From NCBI GenBank assembly GCA_020746835.1, contig JAGPNK010000021.1, forward strand, positions 1 to 64,000: 64,000 nucleotides of DNA, given 5' to 3'. Positions 31,567-41,902 of the stretch are shown in pieces (the first letter of the stretch is position 1; every line of letters begins with the position of its first letter). A program made the position numbers and the translations under genes. The notes below the pieces were generated by a model. That model was not told where the DNA came from and did not search any database. It saw nothing but the letters and a program-made list of their open reading frames with translations. Source of the stretch: Stachybotrys elegans. Lineage: Eukaryota; Ascomycota; Sordariomycetes; Hypocreales; Stachybotryaceae.

Positions 31567-32695
31567 ATGAGGACCACGTACGTATCTGGCTTGCTGGCAC
31601 TTGGCGCCTCTGTGGCTGCCAGGAGCAACATTATTCTGGAGACAGACTTGTTCAGCGATGTCGAGTAAGTTCATTCCCAGCAATATTGTTCCTAGCTTAT
31701 TTTCAGCGATGTCGGTGCCCTCCTGCTGGCAACAACACTCAAGCAGTCGAATCTCTTGGCTGTAAACATCAATGTGCCTTCGAGTTATTCGGCACTCGCC
31801 GGATCGGCTTTGCTAGGCTATTATGGCCATCCCGACACACCCCTTGGAATCGCCCAACCAATTGACGACAGAACCTTCTTTGACGGATGGGCTTTCAAGC
31901 TCGGCGAATATACCAGCAAGGTCGGGTACCACTTTAGAGAGTACTCAAGCTTGGCTTGGGATGCCGACGACAAAGGAAAGCTGAGCGTAAATGAGACGTG
32001 GGACGCCGTGAAGCTATACAGAAAGGTTCTTTCAGAGGCCGAGGATGACAGCATTACAATCTGCTCAATTGGATTCTTCAACAACGTGAGTACTGTATAC
32101 GGCTAACTATATGGAATGCTAACATAGACAGCTTTCCGGTTTACTCAACTCGACAGCCGACGAGTTCTCATCCCTATCAGGCCCCCAGCTAATCGCTGCC
32201 AAGGTCAAGGAACTTGTCATCATGGGCGGCGAGTATCCCGCAGGCAGAGAATACAACTTCTTTGGCGATAACCCGTTGTACACGGCGCACGTCGTCAACA
32301 ACTGGCAGGGCAAGATGACCTTCTCGGGCGCAGAGCTCGGTGGCAATGTCTTCTCAGGCGCTGGTTTAATGAAGGACGGGCCGGACGCGGATCCAGCCAA
32401 GAAGGGTTACCTTTGGTACACTTACGGTGAAGCGCGAGAGTCGTGGGATCCATTGACCTTAGTTTACGCGGTACTTGGCTTGGATGATTGGTTCGAGTAC
32501 GCGGGGCAAGGCGGCAGAAACCACGTTTTCCCCAATGGTTCCAATGAATGGGTTTGGGATGAACAGGACACTCGTGGTGAGCAGCGATGGTTGAAGTTGA
32601 AGCCGAGCTACGAGACTGCGGGAATGTGGTTGGACGAACTGTATTTGAAGGGGGCGAGAGAGGCTGTACGAGGTTGCAAGCACAAGCGTCATTGA
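31567..32695 (+). CDS. Secreted nucleoside-hydrolase-like protein, three exons (346 aa)
   Basis: A member of the inosine-uridine nucleoside hydrolase superfamily. Exons are 31567..31664, 31707..32085 and 32132..32695 (introns 42 and 46 nt). Residues 1-18 form a short signal peptide (MRTTYVSGLLALGASVAA). The calcium-binding N-terminal motif follows as ETDLFSDVDDVGALLLA (D27, D31, D33, D34), the variant form found in fungal relatives. The first intron interrupts this motif. ELVIMGGEYPAGREYNF near residue 190 corresponds to the VxMGG block. The C-terminal GYLWYTYGEARESWDPLTLV holds the Asp of the last metal site. It probably acts on nucleosides or a related N-riboside outside the cell, possibly feeding the nearby permease. 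Confidence 0.87.
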
Positions 32696-32760
32696 GTATG
32701 ACCGCGTCATGTCTGAGAACTTGCTTGTTATTATGGCAAGACTTTGGTCTATGCATGGTG

Positions 32761-32860
32761 GAGTAGGCGCGTGCAGTGAGGGGAAAAGAACAATAGTGTA
32801 TGCGAACAATAATGGCCTTGCTACCCGCAGGACCAAAGAACAGAGTCAAACAATGAAGGC
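32761..32860 (+). repeat. Dispersed repeat family 1, copy B
   Basis: Best reference copy: GAGTAGGCGCGTGCAGTGAG, then AACAATAGTGTATGCGAACA, CCCGCAGGACCAAAGAACAG and CAAACAATGAAGGC. It begins 65 bp after the nucleoside-hydrolase-like stop codon. Confidence 0.8.
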
Positions 32861-33675
32861 CTTTGGTTCTTACATAGGCCAGTAAGATACTGAAAAGGCT
32901 ACTCACAGGTTGATTTCTTCACGGCAGGGTTCAATCTGAACGAGTTACTGTATCCAAGGTCCAAACAAAAGCGTCACTTCTTGGTCCCATGGAAATTCAA
33001 CAAAGGATTGGGTTCCGGGTAAGAACTGTTACGGCAATTCTGAACAGCCACAATTGCAAACTAGGCTCGAGACGGCTTCCGCTGGATGTTTCTTGGTGAA
33101 ATATGCAGACTTATGCCTGTCAGTTTATATTTGGCAGTCAGATTTTGAAACAACGTAGCTATTACAATTATCTCTTCCAATGCAAGTCGTCACCAAGTCC
33201 TATCAAGGAAGCCACTAGACAAGATCGCCATGTATTCTGCCGCTCTACTTGGCTTGGTTCAAACGATCACTCCTTGGCGATACCGTCTGTACCAGGAGCG
33301 ACATATATTTACACTGAAGTAAAGCTCCTTGAACTCGATTCAGATGCGGCTAAGTTAGAAGGAGTATGTACTTTGATCGAGTTCGTCCTTGTCATCCTTA
33401 TTGCACTCAGTCATGAATTTGACGTCTACTGCAGCCTTACCGAGCCATCGAAGGAGTTGTCTTCAGTCTCAACTAAACGACGAACTTCTTGTACAACCTT
33501 GCGGAAGCTATCTTTGCAGAGGTCTTGTACACGCCCAATGTCATCGGCGGAGTCGGTGGTTAGAAAACTTTGGCATCATTCCAGCAGCCAAACTTTGTTG
33601 CGAATCATCAGTCCAGGCCTGGGCCAGTCAACTACCCTGTACGCGTGACGATGGCCTTGTTGTTTCTCTCTATTG

Positions 33676-33735
33676 TTTATGACTGCATTGATTGCTAGGG
33701 CACTAGGCACAACCCTACTGTTTAGTTGCTCTCCT
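33676..33735 (+). repeat. Dispersed repeat family 3, copy 2
   Basis: GGCACTAGGCACAACCCTAC followed by TGTTTAGTTGCTCTC matches the minus strand of 14424-14478 with a few substitutions and a one-base gap. Confidence 0.6.
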
Positions 33736-34711
33736 AGTTCTACCTCAGATTGTACAATCTTTCCATTGTCATTGAAGTTACTGGTTTATTTTCCAACAAG
33801 AAATCCCACGTGATCTTGCCACTGCTTCTCCTTTGTATTCTGGTAGGCCTCTGCAGAACATTTCACCGCAACAGTGGTTATTTAATGGCCATAATGTCGA
33901 GACGCGTTCATATTAATAAACACAAGAGGAAAACACTGAAACCTATCAGAGTTGTTATTGCAGATAGAGCAACGTGGTAGTAATCTGTTTACTGGGCGGA
34001 GATACAACCATGCTCCCGAGATATTCGACGCCGGACATGGGTGTAGCTGCAGCATTGCTTGACCTTAAGATACCGTAAAGTGAAGGAAAGTTCAGACATG
34101 CGGCTTGGTGAGCAATGTCGTGCAGTTGGATCCAAGTTTGTATGCATTGCTAGACGGTATACGCCAACTCCATGCGGTTCCCATGTAGGTTTATTATTCT
34201 GAGCTACTGAGATTGCAAGTTATATGGATGCTTCTAAGAGTCTGGTTAGCCACGGCTTATTATTCATAGTTCAAGTGTCCAAGCTTCCAATAAATGTAAT
34301 TGCGTTTCTTGAAGGCCGTTATCTGAATATTACGCGAGGTGATACTTGGTCCTGCTGACACCCCGCATGTCTGGCTGCGGATATTGTCTTCCTCGCGACC
34401 GCGTCTGGCGGCTGTAGAGCTCCAGCACTGCACTGTCGTCTCCTGACTGCCGAGGGGACTATCTCCTGGGGGCCACCTTCATAGTTTCGAGAAGTAGAAC
34501 TCTCAAGCATAGTCACCAAAATAATAAACTTGGTTCTTTCTGATACGTGTATATACCTGTTCTATGGCTACTGGTTGAAAGATCATAAGCAAACTTGGAA
34601 ATGCAATGCAACAGCCATCGCACGATATTGAAGACTCATACACCAAAACGACAACACCAAGAACCAACCAACCCAAGCGATGCGTTATTGGTGGCAGACA
34701 AGGCATGATAA

Positions 34712-34800
34712 GGTAGCGCGTGTAGTGGGAGAGAGCAAGGTATGCAATGAATGGTTGCCCTGTCGCCAAACCGAAGAACAGCCAAACAATGAAGGGTTGA
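34712..34800 (+). repeat. Dispersed repeat family 1, copy C
   Basis: More diverged copy: GTAGCGCGTGTAGTGGGAGA, then TATGCAATGAATGG, ACCGAAGAACAG and CCAAACAATGAAGG in the same order as the other copies. Confidence 0.65.
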
Positions 34801-34929
34801 CTGGAGCCAGAACCAGGGCAGACGTATAAACAAGTCGTTTATACCTTGATTGTCTGCTCTGAAACCCGTTGCCCTAAATTTGGCCTATTTGACCTATTAC
34901 AATTAGTTGTGTACTCGTATAGTCGTCAG

Positions 34930-36407
34930 TCAGGAATACCTTTTAACATAGATGTTAAGAATATGCGTCGTGGCAATCAATAGTAAGGCGCATCCCAGGC
35001 AAAAAGAATATCCCTTCGGATATCTTGGAGCCTCAACCGTTGGAAAGGTGAGCAGAGGAGTCCATGCCGTTGAAGATTGAGCGATAATGGTAATCAGGAC
35101 CAATGTAAAGGATCTCTGCTGAGGAGAATCGCGGAGCAGCGTATTGACCCAACCGTGTAAAACACTCGAGAGGGCGTTCGACCAGTACATGGTAGAAAAG
35201 GCAAACCACAGGCCGGCTTCCGGCACTCTCCAGATAACCAGTATGATCAAGCCCAGCGCATTCATGACCGAGGCAAAGGTGATAGCCCATGCCGGCCCGA
35301 TGAGCAAGTCCGAGGCAAAGCAGACAGCCAAGTTGTAAAAGATACCCAGGGCGGGAGCAATGGTTCCGAGCTCATTCACTCTGACCTTGTCGAAGCGGCC
35401 CAAGCTCTTGATCCAGAGCAGAAAGCTCCCTGTAGATTTGTGGATGCCAGCGTTCCAGAACAAGACGTCCACCACCAGAACTACCCAGAATTGTGGGCTG
35501 CGAAAAATCTCCTTTATGTGAGAGGCTTTGAACGTCCCAGCAGTGACGTGTCCCCCTCGTTCCAGGCGCTTCTTCGCCAGCTTGATGTCGTCATCCGTTA
35601 GGAACCATCGATTCGGCTGGTCAATAGTACCCGGAATCAAAAAGTAACCCATGATGCCAACTGGAAAAGTGATTAGGGCGCAGATAATGTACATCCAGCG
35701 CCAGCCGGCTAGGCCATGGACACCCTCCAGTCTAGCAGAAGCGCCCGAAGCTATCAGTCCAGCGGTAAGAGTCCCGAGGTTCAGTCCTGTGTAAAATAGT
35801 CCACCACGACGTGCAATCTCGTGGCCACGATACCAAGAACCTGCTAACAGTCAGGACCTGTCAACAGTCCGGCTTCATCAGGAGACATACCAAAGACGTA
35901 ATGCATAGCTGGAAAGAATGCGGCCTCGAAGAAGCCTATCAAGAATCGGTATGCCGCCATCTCCCCAAACGATTGCCCTCGAAACTGCAAAAGAGTAAAG
36001 AGACCCCACATGATATCCATGAAAGGGATTGTCCAGTGCATGGGAATGTAGGTAAAGATAAACATGAACGGAAGCATGCCTACTACCGCACCAACTGTAT
36101 ACATTGTCTGCAGCTGTACCAATTCATTGCCTGCAAACGAGAGATCTTCCTTCATGCCAGCAACATAGGCATTGTCTAGAAATTAGTAGATGAAGCTGCA
36201 GAGGAATATTGACATACTAAGGTTTGCCTGGTCAATGTACTTTACCCAGTATGCAACAATAGCAAATGGAACCACAATCAGGTCCAACTTGACAAGAAGT
36301 TTCCGCTCCTCGGGGGTATCATCATCGGAATACCACTGTATCTTCCACCACTTTTGTCTGGGCACTGTGGATTCAGCCATAGCTCTGTTCATCGTAGATT
36401 CAGCCAT
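34930..36407 (-). CDS. MFS permease of the Dal5/anion:cation symporter type, three exons (461 aa)
   Basis: A plasma-membrane transporter of the major facilitator superfamily. Exons are 36407..36218, 36175..35891 and 35840..34930 (introns 42 and 50 nt). The family signature KYIDQANLNNAYVAGMKEDL spans the first splice, and GLFYTGLNLGTLTAGLIASG follows the second splice. GWRWMYIICALITFPVGI and the acidic loop block FLTDDDIKLAKKRLERGG are typical of Dal5/Tna1-like carriers of allantoate, nicotinate, pantothenate and other organic anions. Twelve hydrophobic segments are expected and most can be seen. The N-terminus carries a small duplication (MAEST twice). A TATAAA lies about 50 nt upstream of the start codon. 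The substrate is unknown; neighbours suggest an aromatic acid or nucleobase derivative. Confidence 0.92.
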
Positions 36408-37779
36408 GGTTACTAGAGGTTACTGGATGTGTTTTCTTAAGACTCGTCTCGTCTTTATACCTATCCTCTGTTGATCACGCAAGACTGGACCCAACTTCGC
36501 CATCCGGCAATGACACTTGATTGGATAGGTCCACCTATAACTACTGCACTATTGGAATCCACTGTTCCGCAATAACAAAGCAAGCGATTCATCAGCTCAT
36601 TCTTTATCAGATTTTCGGACAGATCCCGAGACTTGCCTAAGATAGCAGGTGCATAAAGGGTTTGCGTAGAAAGAGTAGCAGTGTTGGTCCCCGACACAGG
36701 AGCATGTAGCAGCCCGACCAGTAAGGTGAAGAGAAGTACAACTTATAGATGGAAAGGCAGATAATAGTATAGATAGTTCATCATCTGGCTATTAGACAGG
36801 TACTTAGCAATGGCAGGAGTCGAATCTTCCGTGCTACGCTCCATATGACGTGAATGTAGTTCACGATCTCCGTTCTAGAAGCTTGATTTCTTGATCCGAT
36901 TCGAACCGCATCTTCAAAGGAGTGGTAAACTGTTCTAATATGGTCTTGATCGATGCCACGGGATGGATCGTTGGGCAGTCACATAGACCAGGGCGGTCAT
37001 CAGCATACCCATTGCTCCATAGAACCAACCCGGGGTCACGCATACCAGCGCGCCGGGCAGCGAGTCATTGGTGAGGACAGAAGAACAGTCTAGTCGACCA
37101 CTCCGTGCCGCATGTAGGCCTTGTTACCCAACTTGTTCATGCATCAATAGCATGTGTAGCCCCTTCAATTGGGATGTTATATATCGATGTAAAGATTCCC
37201 CGGAGGCCACGTTCCCGCTGCGGCGTGTAGTACCGTCATAATGCGGCCTCGTCAGCAAAGCACATGAGCACGAGCTTACATGAAGTCGTGTGACACCCTG
37301 CGGTTCGCTCAGCCGTTACGGCTGTAGGGTTTTTGGTGACAGAGCCTCGAACGAGTCGTGGTCGAGAAGCAGAACTAGCTGTTGGGCTGAGGGAATTGCA
37401 GGTCTAGGGAATCCACATGTTCATCGTTATTGTTGGGTTCTAATTTGATCTCAGTGACTAAGGTTGCTGGCCTGAAATGATGAATCGATGAAACCAGATG
37501 AAGTTTCAATAATTCCCAGAGATAGGTAAACTGAAAATTCAAGCAACAGGAATCACTTAGCGATTAGCACTCCTGTATGCCTGGGATCAGTGATGTTCCC
37601 TTCCGATAGAACAGGAACGAACCATTGGGGGTAAGATCTGGAACGCAGAAATTATCCTCCAGGCGGAGATTGACCTAGCTAAGTTAGACCATCCAAAAAT
37701 TTAATCACCGTATTCATAGAGACCGAAGCATGCCCATGTATAGTAAGTAATTTAGGAAACAACCATCTCATACAGTCTT
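36408..37779. other. No gene seen
   Basis: Upstream of the permease and downstream of the kinase-fusion gene. Only short frames without resemblance to known families. Confidence 0.5.
36454..36459 (-). promoter_or_regulatory. TATA box of the Dal5-type permease
   Basis: TATAAA on the minus strand, 47-52 nt upstream of the start codon. Motif and spacing only. Confidence 0.45.
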
Positions 37780-40589
37780 TCATGCGACGTTGGGTTCGAG
37801 CTGCATATTCTCTAGTAATTCCCGAACCCTCCCATTCCAAGTCTCTCCGGAAGACAACCGCCACTCCTCAGTGACCCATGCTTCCAACTCCTCATCAGAC
37901 ATCTCTCGATCCCCAGTCTCTTTATCTTCAGACTCCCGATCGAGCAGGCAGAGTACAGCCCCGATCATTCGAAGCACCTCATTGCGTTTCAAGCCAGACG
38001 TAAGCCCAAAGTTGAAACGACGAGCTAGTTCGTTGGAAGCGAAGCCACTGTCTAGTAATTTGGAGAATTCCTTGTCGTTCGGACCAAGCCCGGGTATGCC
38101 TTTATACAGCATACTCATATCGGCAGTAAACAGTGATGGAGAGAAGGCTTCACTTGCAGGCACGAACCGCGCAAACTGCCAGTCGATTATCCCAGTAATG
38201 TTGTAGTCTTCGTCAACGAGTATGTGGTCCCCCTTGTCGTCCACATGCTTTAGGAAGAACCGGTGGTCCATTTCAATTGGAGAGAGCACGGCAGCAGCCT
38301 GATCTCTCAAGAGCCTGTAAAACAAGCATGCTTCCTTGGGGTACTCAGGATACAGCTGACCATCGGCGATTAATTCGATGTGAGATTCTGCCACAGAGGT
38401 AAAGTACTCCCGTGGGCTGTGAAATGGCCCGTATATCCCGAGAGTTACAAAGCGATTGCTGGCTATTGGTCCGGTGATTCCGCCTGGAAGAAGTGAGCAG
38501 GCTTGGTCAAGGCCGTGCTTGCTGATTTCGGAAAGAACAGCCGCGTACTGTTTGTAGACGTGAAACTTTTGCTCTGCGGAGGCCGTGTATGAATTGTACA
38601 CTTTCCCAGGGAGGGCATCTTCGAGAAGATAGCTCGCACCCACCAGATTGTTAAGGTCTGATGCAAGTCCGAATCCATGAGCTCTGGGCGTCGGAATCTT
38701 GAGCTCCTCCAGCCATTTCAAAGTGGCATACTCGCTCTGAACAAGATACTCAACAAGATCAGAGGGAACGTCGCTGAATGATGTTGTTCGAGGAAATCTC
38801 GCAATCCACTGAACGCCGTCATGAAAATTGATCCAGCCATGGAAATTTGCACAGCCCATCATCGCTCCGGGTCCTAGATATCGTCCTGGTTCGAATGTGC
38901 ATTTCGTACCACCTCGTAGAGACTCAGCTACTTCGACCAGCTTCCTCACATTAATCGAGGCAAGAAGGGCTTCCACCTCTCTTTTAATGTTGTTCTCCCA
39001 AGTGGCGTCGTCAACCTGGCCCAGTCAGAAATGAATTGTAGGATTCTCGTTGACATACCCGTTTCATAGATGGGCACTTATGGTATCGCGGCTGGATATG
39101 AATAGCGCACAAATGCCTTTCGCAAACGACACAGCTTCGGTTGCGTACACCTGGCTCCTGACAGTCCGGGAGGGAACATTTTTGGAAGCGACTCGCGCGC
39201 CAGCCTGATGCAGACTTGATAGCAATCAGCCGGGAATCTTTGCCTAGATTAGCAAGACTTGACGTCTGAAAACTGTCCCAGTCAAGAGTTTCGCCTTGAA
39301 AAGTCTTGACGATCGCTTGGAATGTAGCGATAGCTTCCCTTTTGGATAGAGCCAACCCCATACCCAAGCCAAAGAGGAAGCGTCGCATTTCATCTGAATC
39401 AAAGAAACAAAAGTCTAATTCAGAACGTAGACGCTGACCAAGAATTCGATCCTCAGGGCTTAGTCCGGCATTTCCGGAAAACAGGTCTGTATTGTTTGCC
39501 GAGACAAGTGAGGGTCCAAAAGCTTCATATGCCGGGACGACTTTTGCAAATGTCCAGTCAATGATACCCGTGATGCGAAAATTGTCATCAACGAGTATAT
39601 GATCGCCTTTATCGTCTGCATGTTTCAAGAAAAATGGCCCCGAGTTATGTTCACTCCATCTGTCAAGCCAAGCGCCATTATCAATCCGATGCAGCAGATG
39701 TCCGAACATTAGGAACGCCTCGACTGGGTACGAAGAAAACAGTTGCCCGTCGGATATCAAATCCAAGTAGGCGTTCGCCCAGGAACTGTAGAGGTCCCTG
39801 GCATTTGAGAAAGGACCGATACATGGCAACGTCCCGGTCCTATCGCTTGCCACAGGGCCAACCTCAATGCCGCCAGCACTAAAGATAAGCGATCCTGCCT
39901 TTTCGAAAGGATGCTTGGCCAAGGAAGAGAGTATTCGAGCCCACTGGCTCAAGACACACGAACGTTGCTCTTCTGATGCCGCATGGGGGTTGAACGGCTG
40001 ACCAGGTAATTTCTCAATGAGCATGTAGGCAACACCAACAGGGTTTTGTCTGTCACGCAGCCCATACCCATAAAGACGTGGCGTTGGTATGTTGATGGAT
40101 TCAAGCCACCGAAGTGTAGCACACTCGCTGAGAAGGACGCTGTTGCTAAGTTCATCCGAAAAGCTGGTATAGTTCTCTCGCAGCAGTCTCGCTAGCCAGA
40201 CTGTCCCGTCATCAAAAACAATCTCAAGATGGACGTGCATGCCGCCCATAAAGCGTCTTCCCAGCAGGTCTTGGCTAAAATAGCAACCCCTCCCCCCGTT
40301 GAGGCTGCGAGCGCGGTCTAGAAGAGCTTCATGGTTTGTCTTCTCCTTCAGGGCGACAAGTTCTGCAGTCTGGGCAGCTAACCACTCATCGTCATCCAGA
40401 GGCTTGCCAAGTTATTTGGTTAGCTAGCGAGCAGCAACAGCGGGACGGACTTCACATTACCTTGCATGTGTGCAAATTCGACTTGGCATGCACATGGCAA
40501 TATATAGCCTGACACCGCTCACAGTTGCCAATATCGAGAGCAGCAGAATTTGTGCATCCGGAAGCAGCGCAATCCCAAAATCGGAACAT
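37780..40589 (-). CDS. Tandem zinc-finger/APH-kinase fusion, three exons (902 aa)
   Basis: One gene encodes two copies of a zinc-finger plus aminoglycoside-phosphotransferase-like module. Exons 40589..40461, 40402..39059 and 39015..37780 join with both introns in phase 0. Module 1: an AN1-like finger (CAASGC..CERCQAIYCHVH..LHTC, residues 7-42), then a kinase domain with FLKHADDKGDHILVDD and GIIDWTFAKVVPA near residues 300-320. Module 2: CSLPDCQEPG..CVVCERHLCAIHI..HKC (about 452-486), then FLKHVDDKGDHILVDE and GIIDWQFARFVPASEA near residue 745. Each intron lies just after a zinc finger (HTCK | PLDDDEW; SMKR | VDDATW), so module 2 is a copy of module 1 that lost the gene boundary. In both the loop Asn is replaced by His while both Asp are kept. 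Two separate genes is the alternative, but no promoter-sized gap exists. Confidence 0.82.
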
Positions 40590-41902
40590 GGCAAGGAAGT
40601 TGAAGGTGGATAGTGACAGAAAAGAGTCGATCATTCCAAGGTGCAAGAAGAGCAGGATTGATCCAGGTCACCAGAGTGTTGGTCAATGGTCAGTCAGGAG
40701 TGCCTTGACTAATCTCGATTAATCCCCGCTAGGCAAGGCTGGCGTTACTACCCCGCTGGCCTAATGCAGGGTGATGAGCTGATGTGTTGGTGATGATGAC
40801 CATGTGTCCCTCAAAATTCTCCCCCCGGATACACTTGCCTCATGACGACTGCATCAACCTCGTTTGAACTACCTATGGATAACTCAGGCAAGGTAAACTT
40901 CAGGTACAAATAGTTTATGATTGCACGTTCGGATTGCATTATAAAACAAACAAGACTAGCGTCCTTAACCAAATAATTCCCACCAACTCTTATATCCTTA
41001 GATTCATTCTCTCGGCACACGAATGGCACGCCTCATCAAATCATATTGGCTGCGCTGGATCTATTTCTAAAATATTCCTAGGACCAAGAGGACTACCAGC
41101 AATGACCGGGTCTATCACGAATAAAAATCCTAGGGGTAACATTTCGCTAACCATGGGTATGCTCATATACGCTGGGTGACTAACAATGACTTCATCTCGA
41201 GGAAAGGATAAACGCTATATCCCAAGCTGATTCTCCTTATGTGATTCTCTTGCGGTTGCTCCACACCCCTTGACTAAATATATGGACTTCGCTGACGAAA
41301 ATGCACTGGTTATAAGTTTGTGAGACGGCATGCCATCAAGGGGATTCATACGGATCCAATGTCATTCTTGGGATAGATCGTGGTGTCAACTGTACACGTA
41401 AGAAGTTATGATCCAAAGTCCTTCGCATCCTCGAAAAGAAATCACGAACCGCAAGATGTGGTGCGCTTCGACGAGTTCCCCACAGCCTCCAGCCCATCAG
41501 GGACCAAACCTACAAGGGGCCAGAAGCGCCGCACGTTTCATCTTACAAACAACCAAAACTTACAGAAGGGGTATATTATCAAGGTCAGCGAGGCATATTT
41601 TCATCAGCGGAACACTTGATCATATGAGAAGATTGTACGGTTGAGTCCTAGAACGGGTGCCGTGGCCTAGTCGAGGTGCCCTAAGGATGAATATGGTCTC
41701 TTACTGCCAAGAATACATGAGCACGAGAGGGTGACATTATACGGAAAAGGTGCAAAGACTCTATTGTTGTTATATTTCTCCAAGACTAATAGCTACACTT
41801 GGCCTATTCTAAAGTCTTTCGTTTCCGGGAAGCAATAGCTCACTCATCCAAGGTGTGAAACCGCCTAAGCCGTGACCTAGATTATCAATGCATTAGCCGA
41901 CC
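40590..41902. other. No gene seen
   Basis: Upstream DNA of the kinase-fusion gene, then about 1 kb with only short frames and no recognisable motif. Confidence 0.5.

Larger units (their letters stand above)
32696..34929. other. Long intergenic region with three repeats
   Basis: Holds family 1 copies at both ends and a family 3 copy in the middle. A minus-strand reading near 33440-33580 (GRVQDLCKDSFRKVVQEVRR..) looks weakly coding, with heptad-like spacing, but is interrupted. A 181-codon plus frame at 33103-33648 shows no family resemblance. I call no gene here. Confidence 0.4.

Noticed and set aside
33103..33648. A 181-codon plus-strand frame
   Set aside because: No motif, low-complexity Ser/Thr/Arg-rich end, and a better coding signal does not follow; treated as chance.
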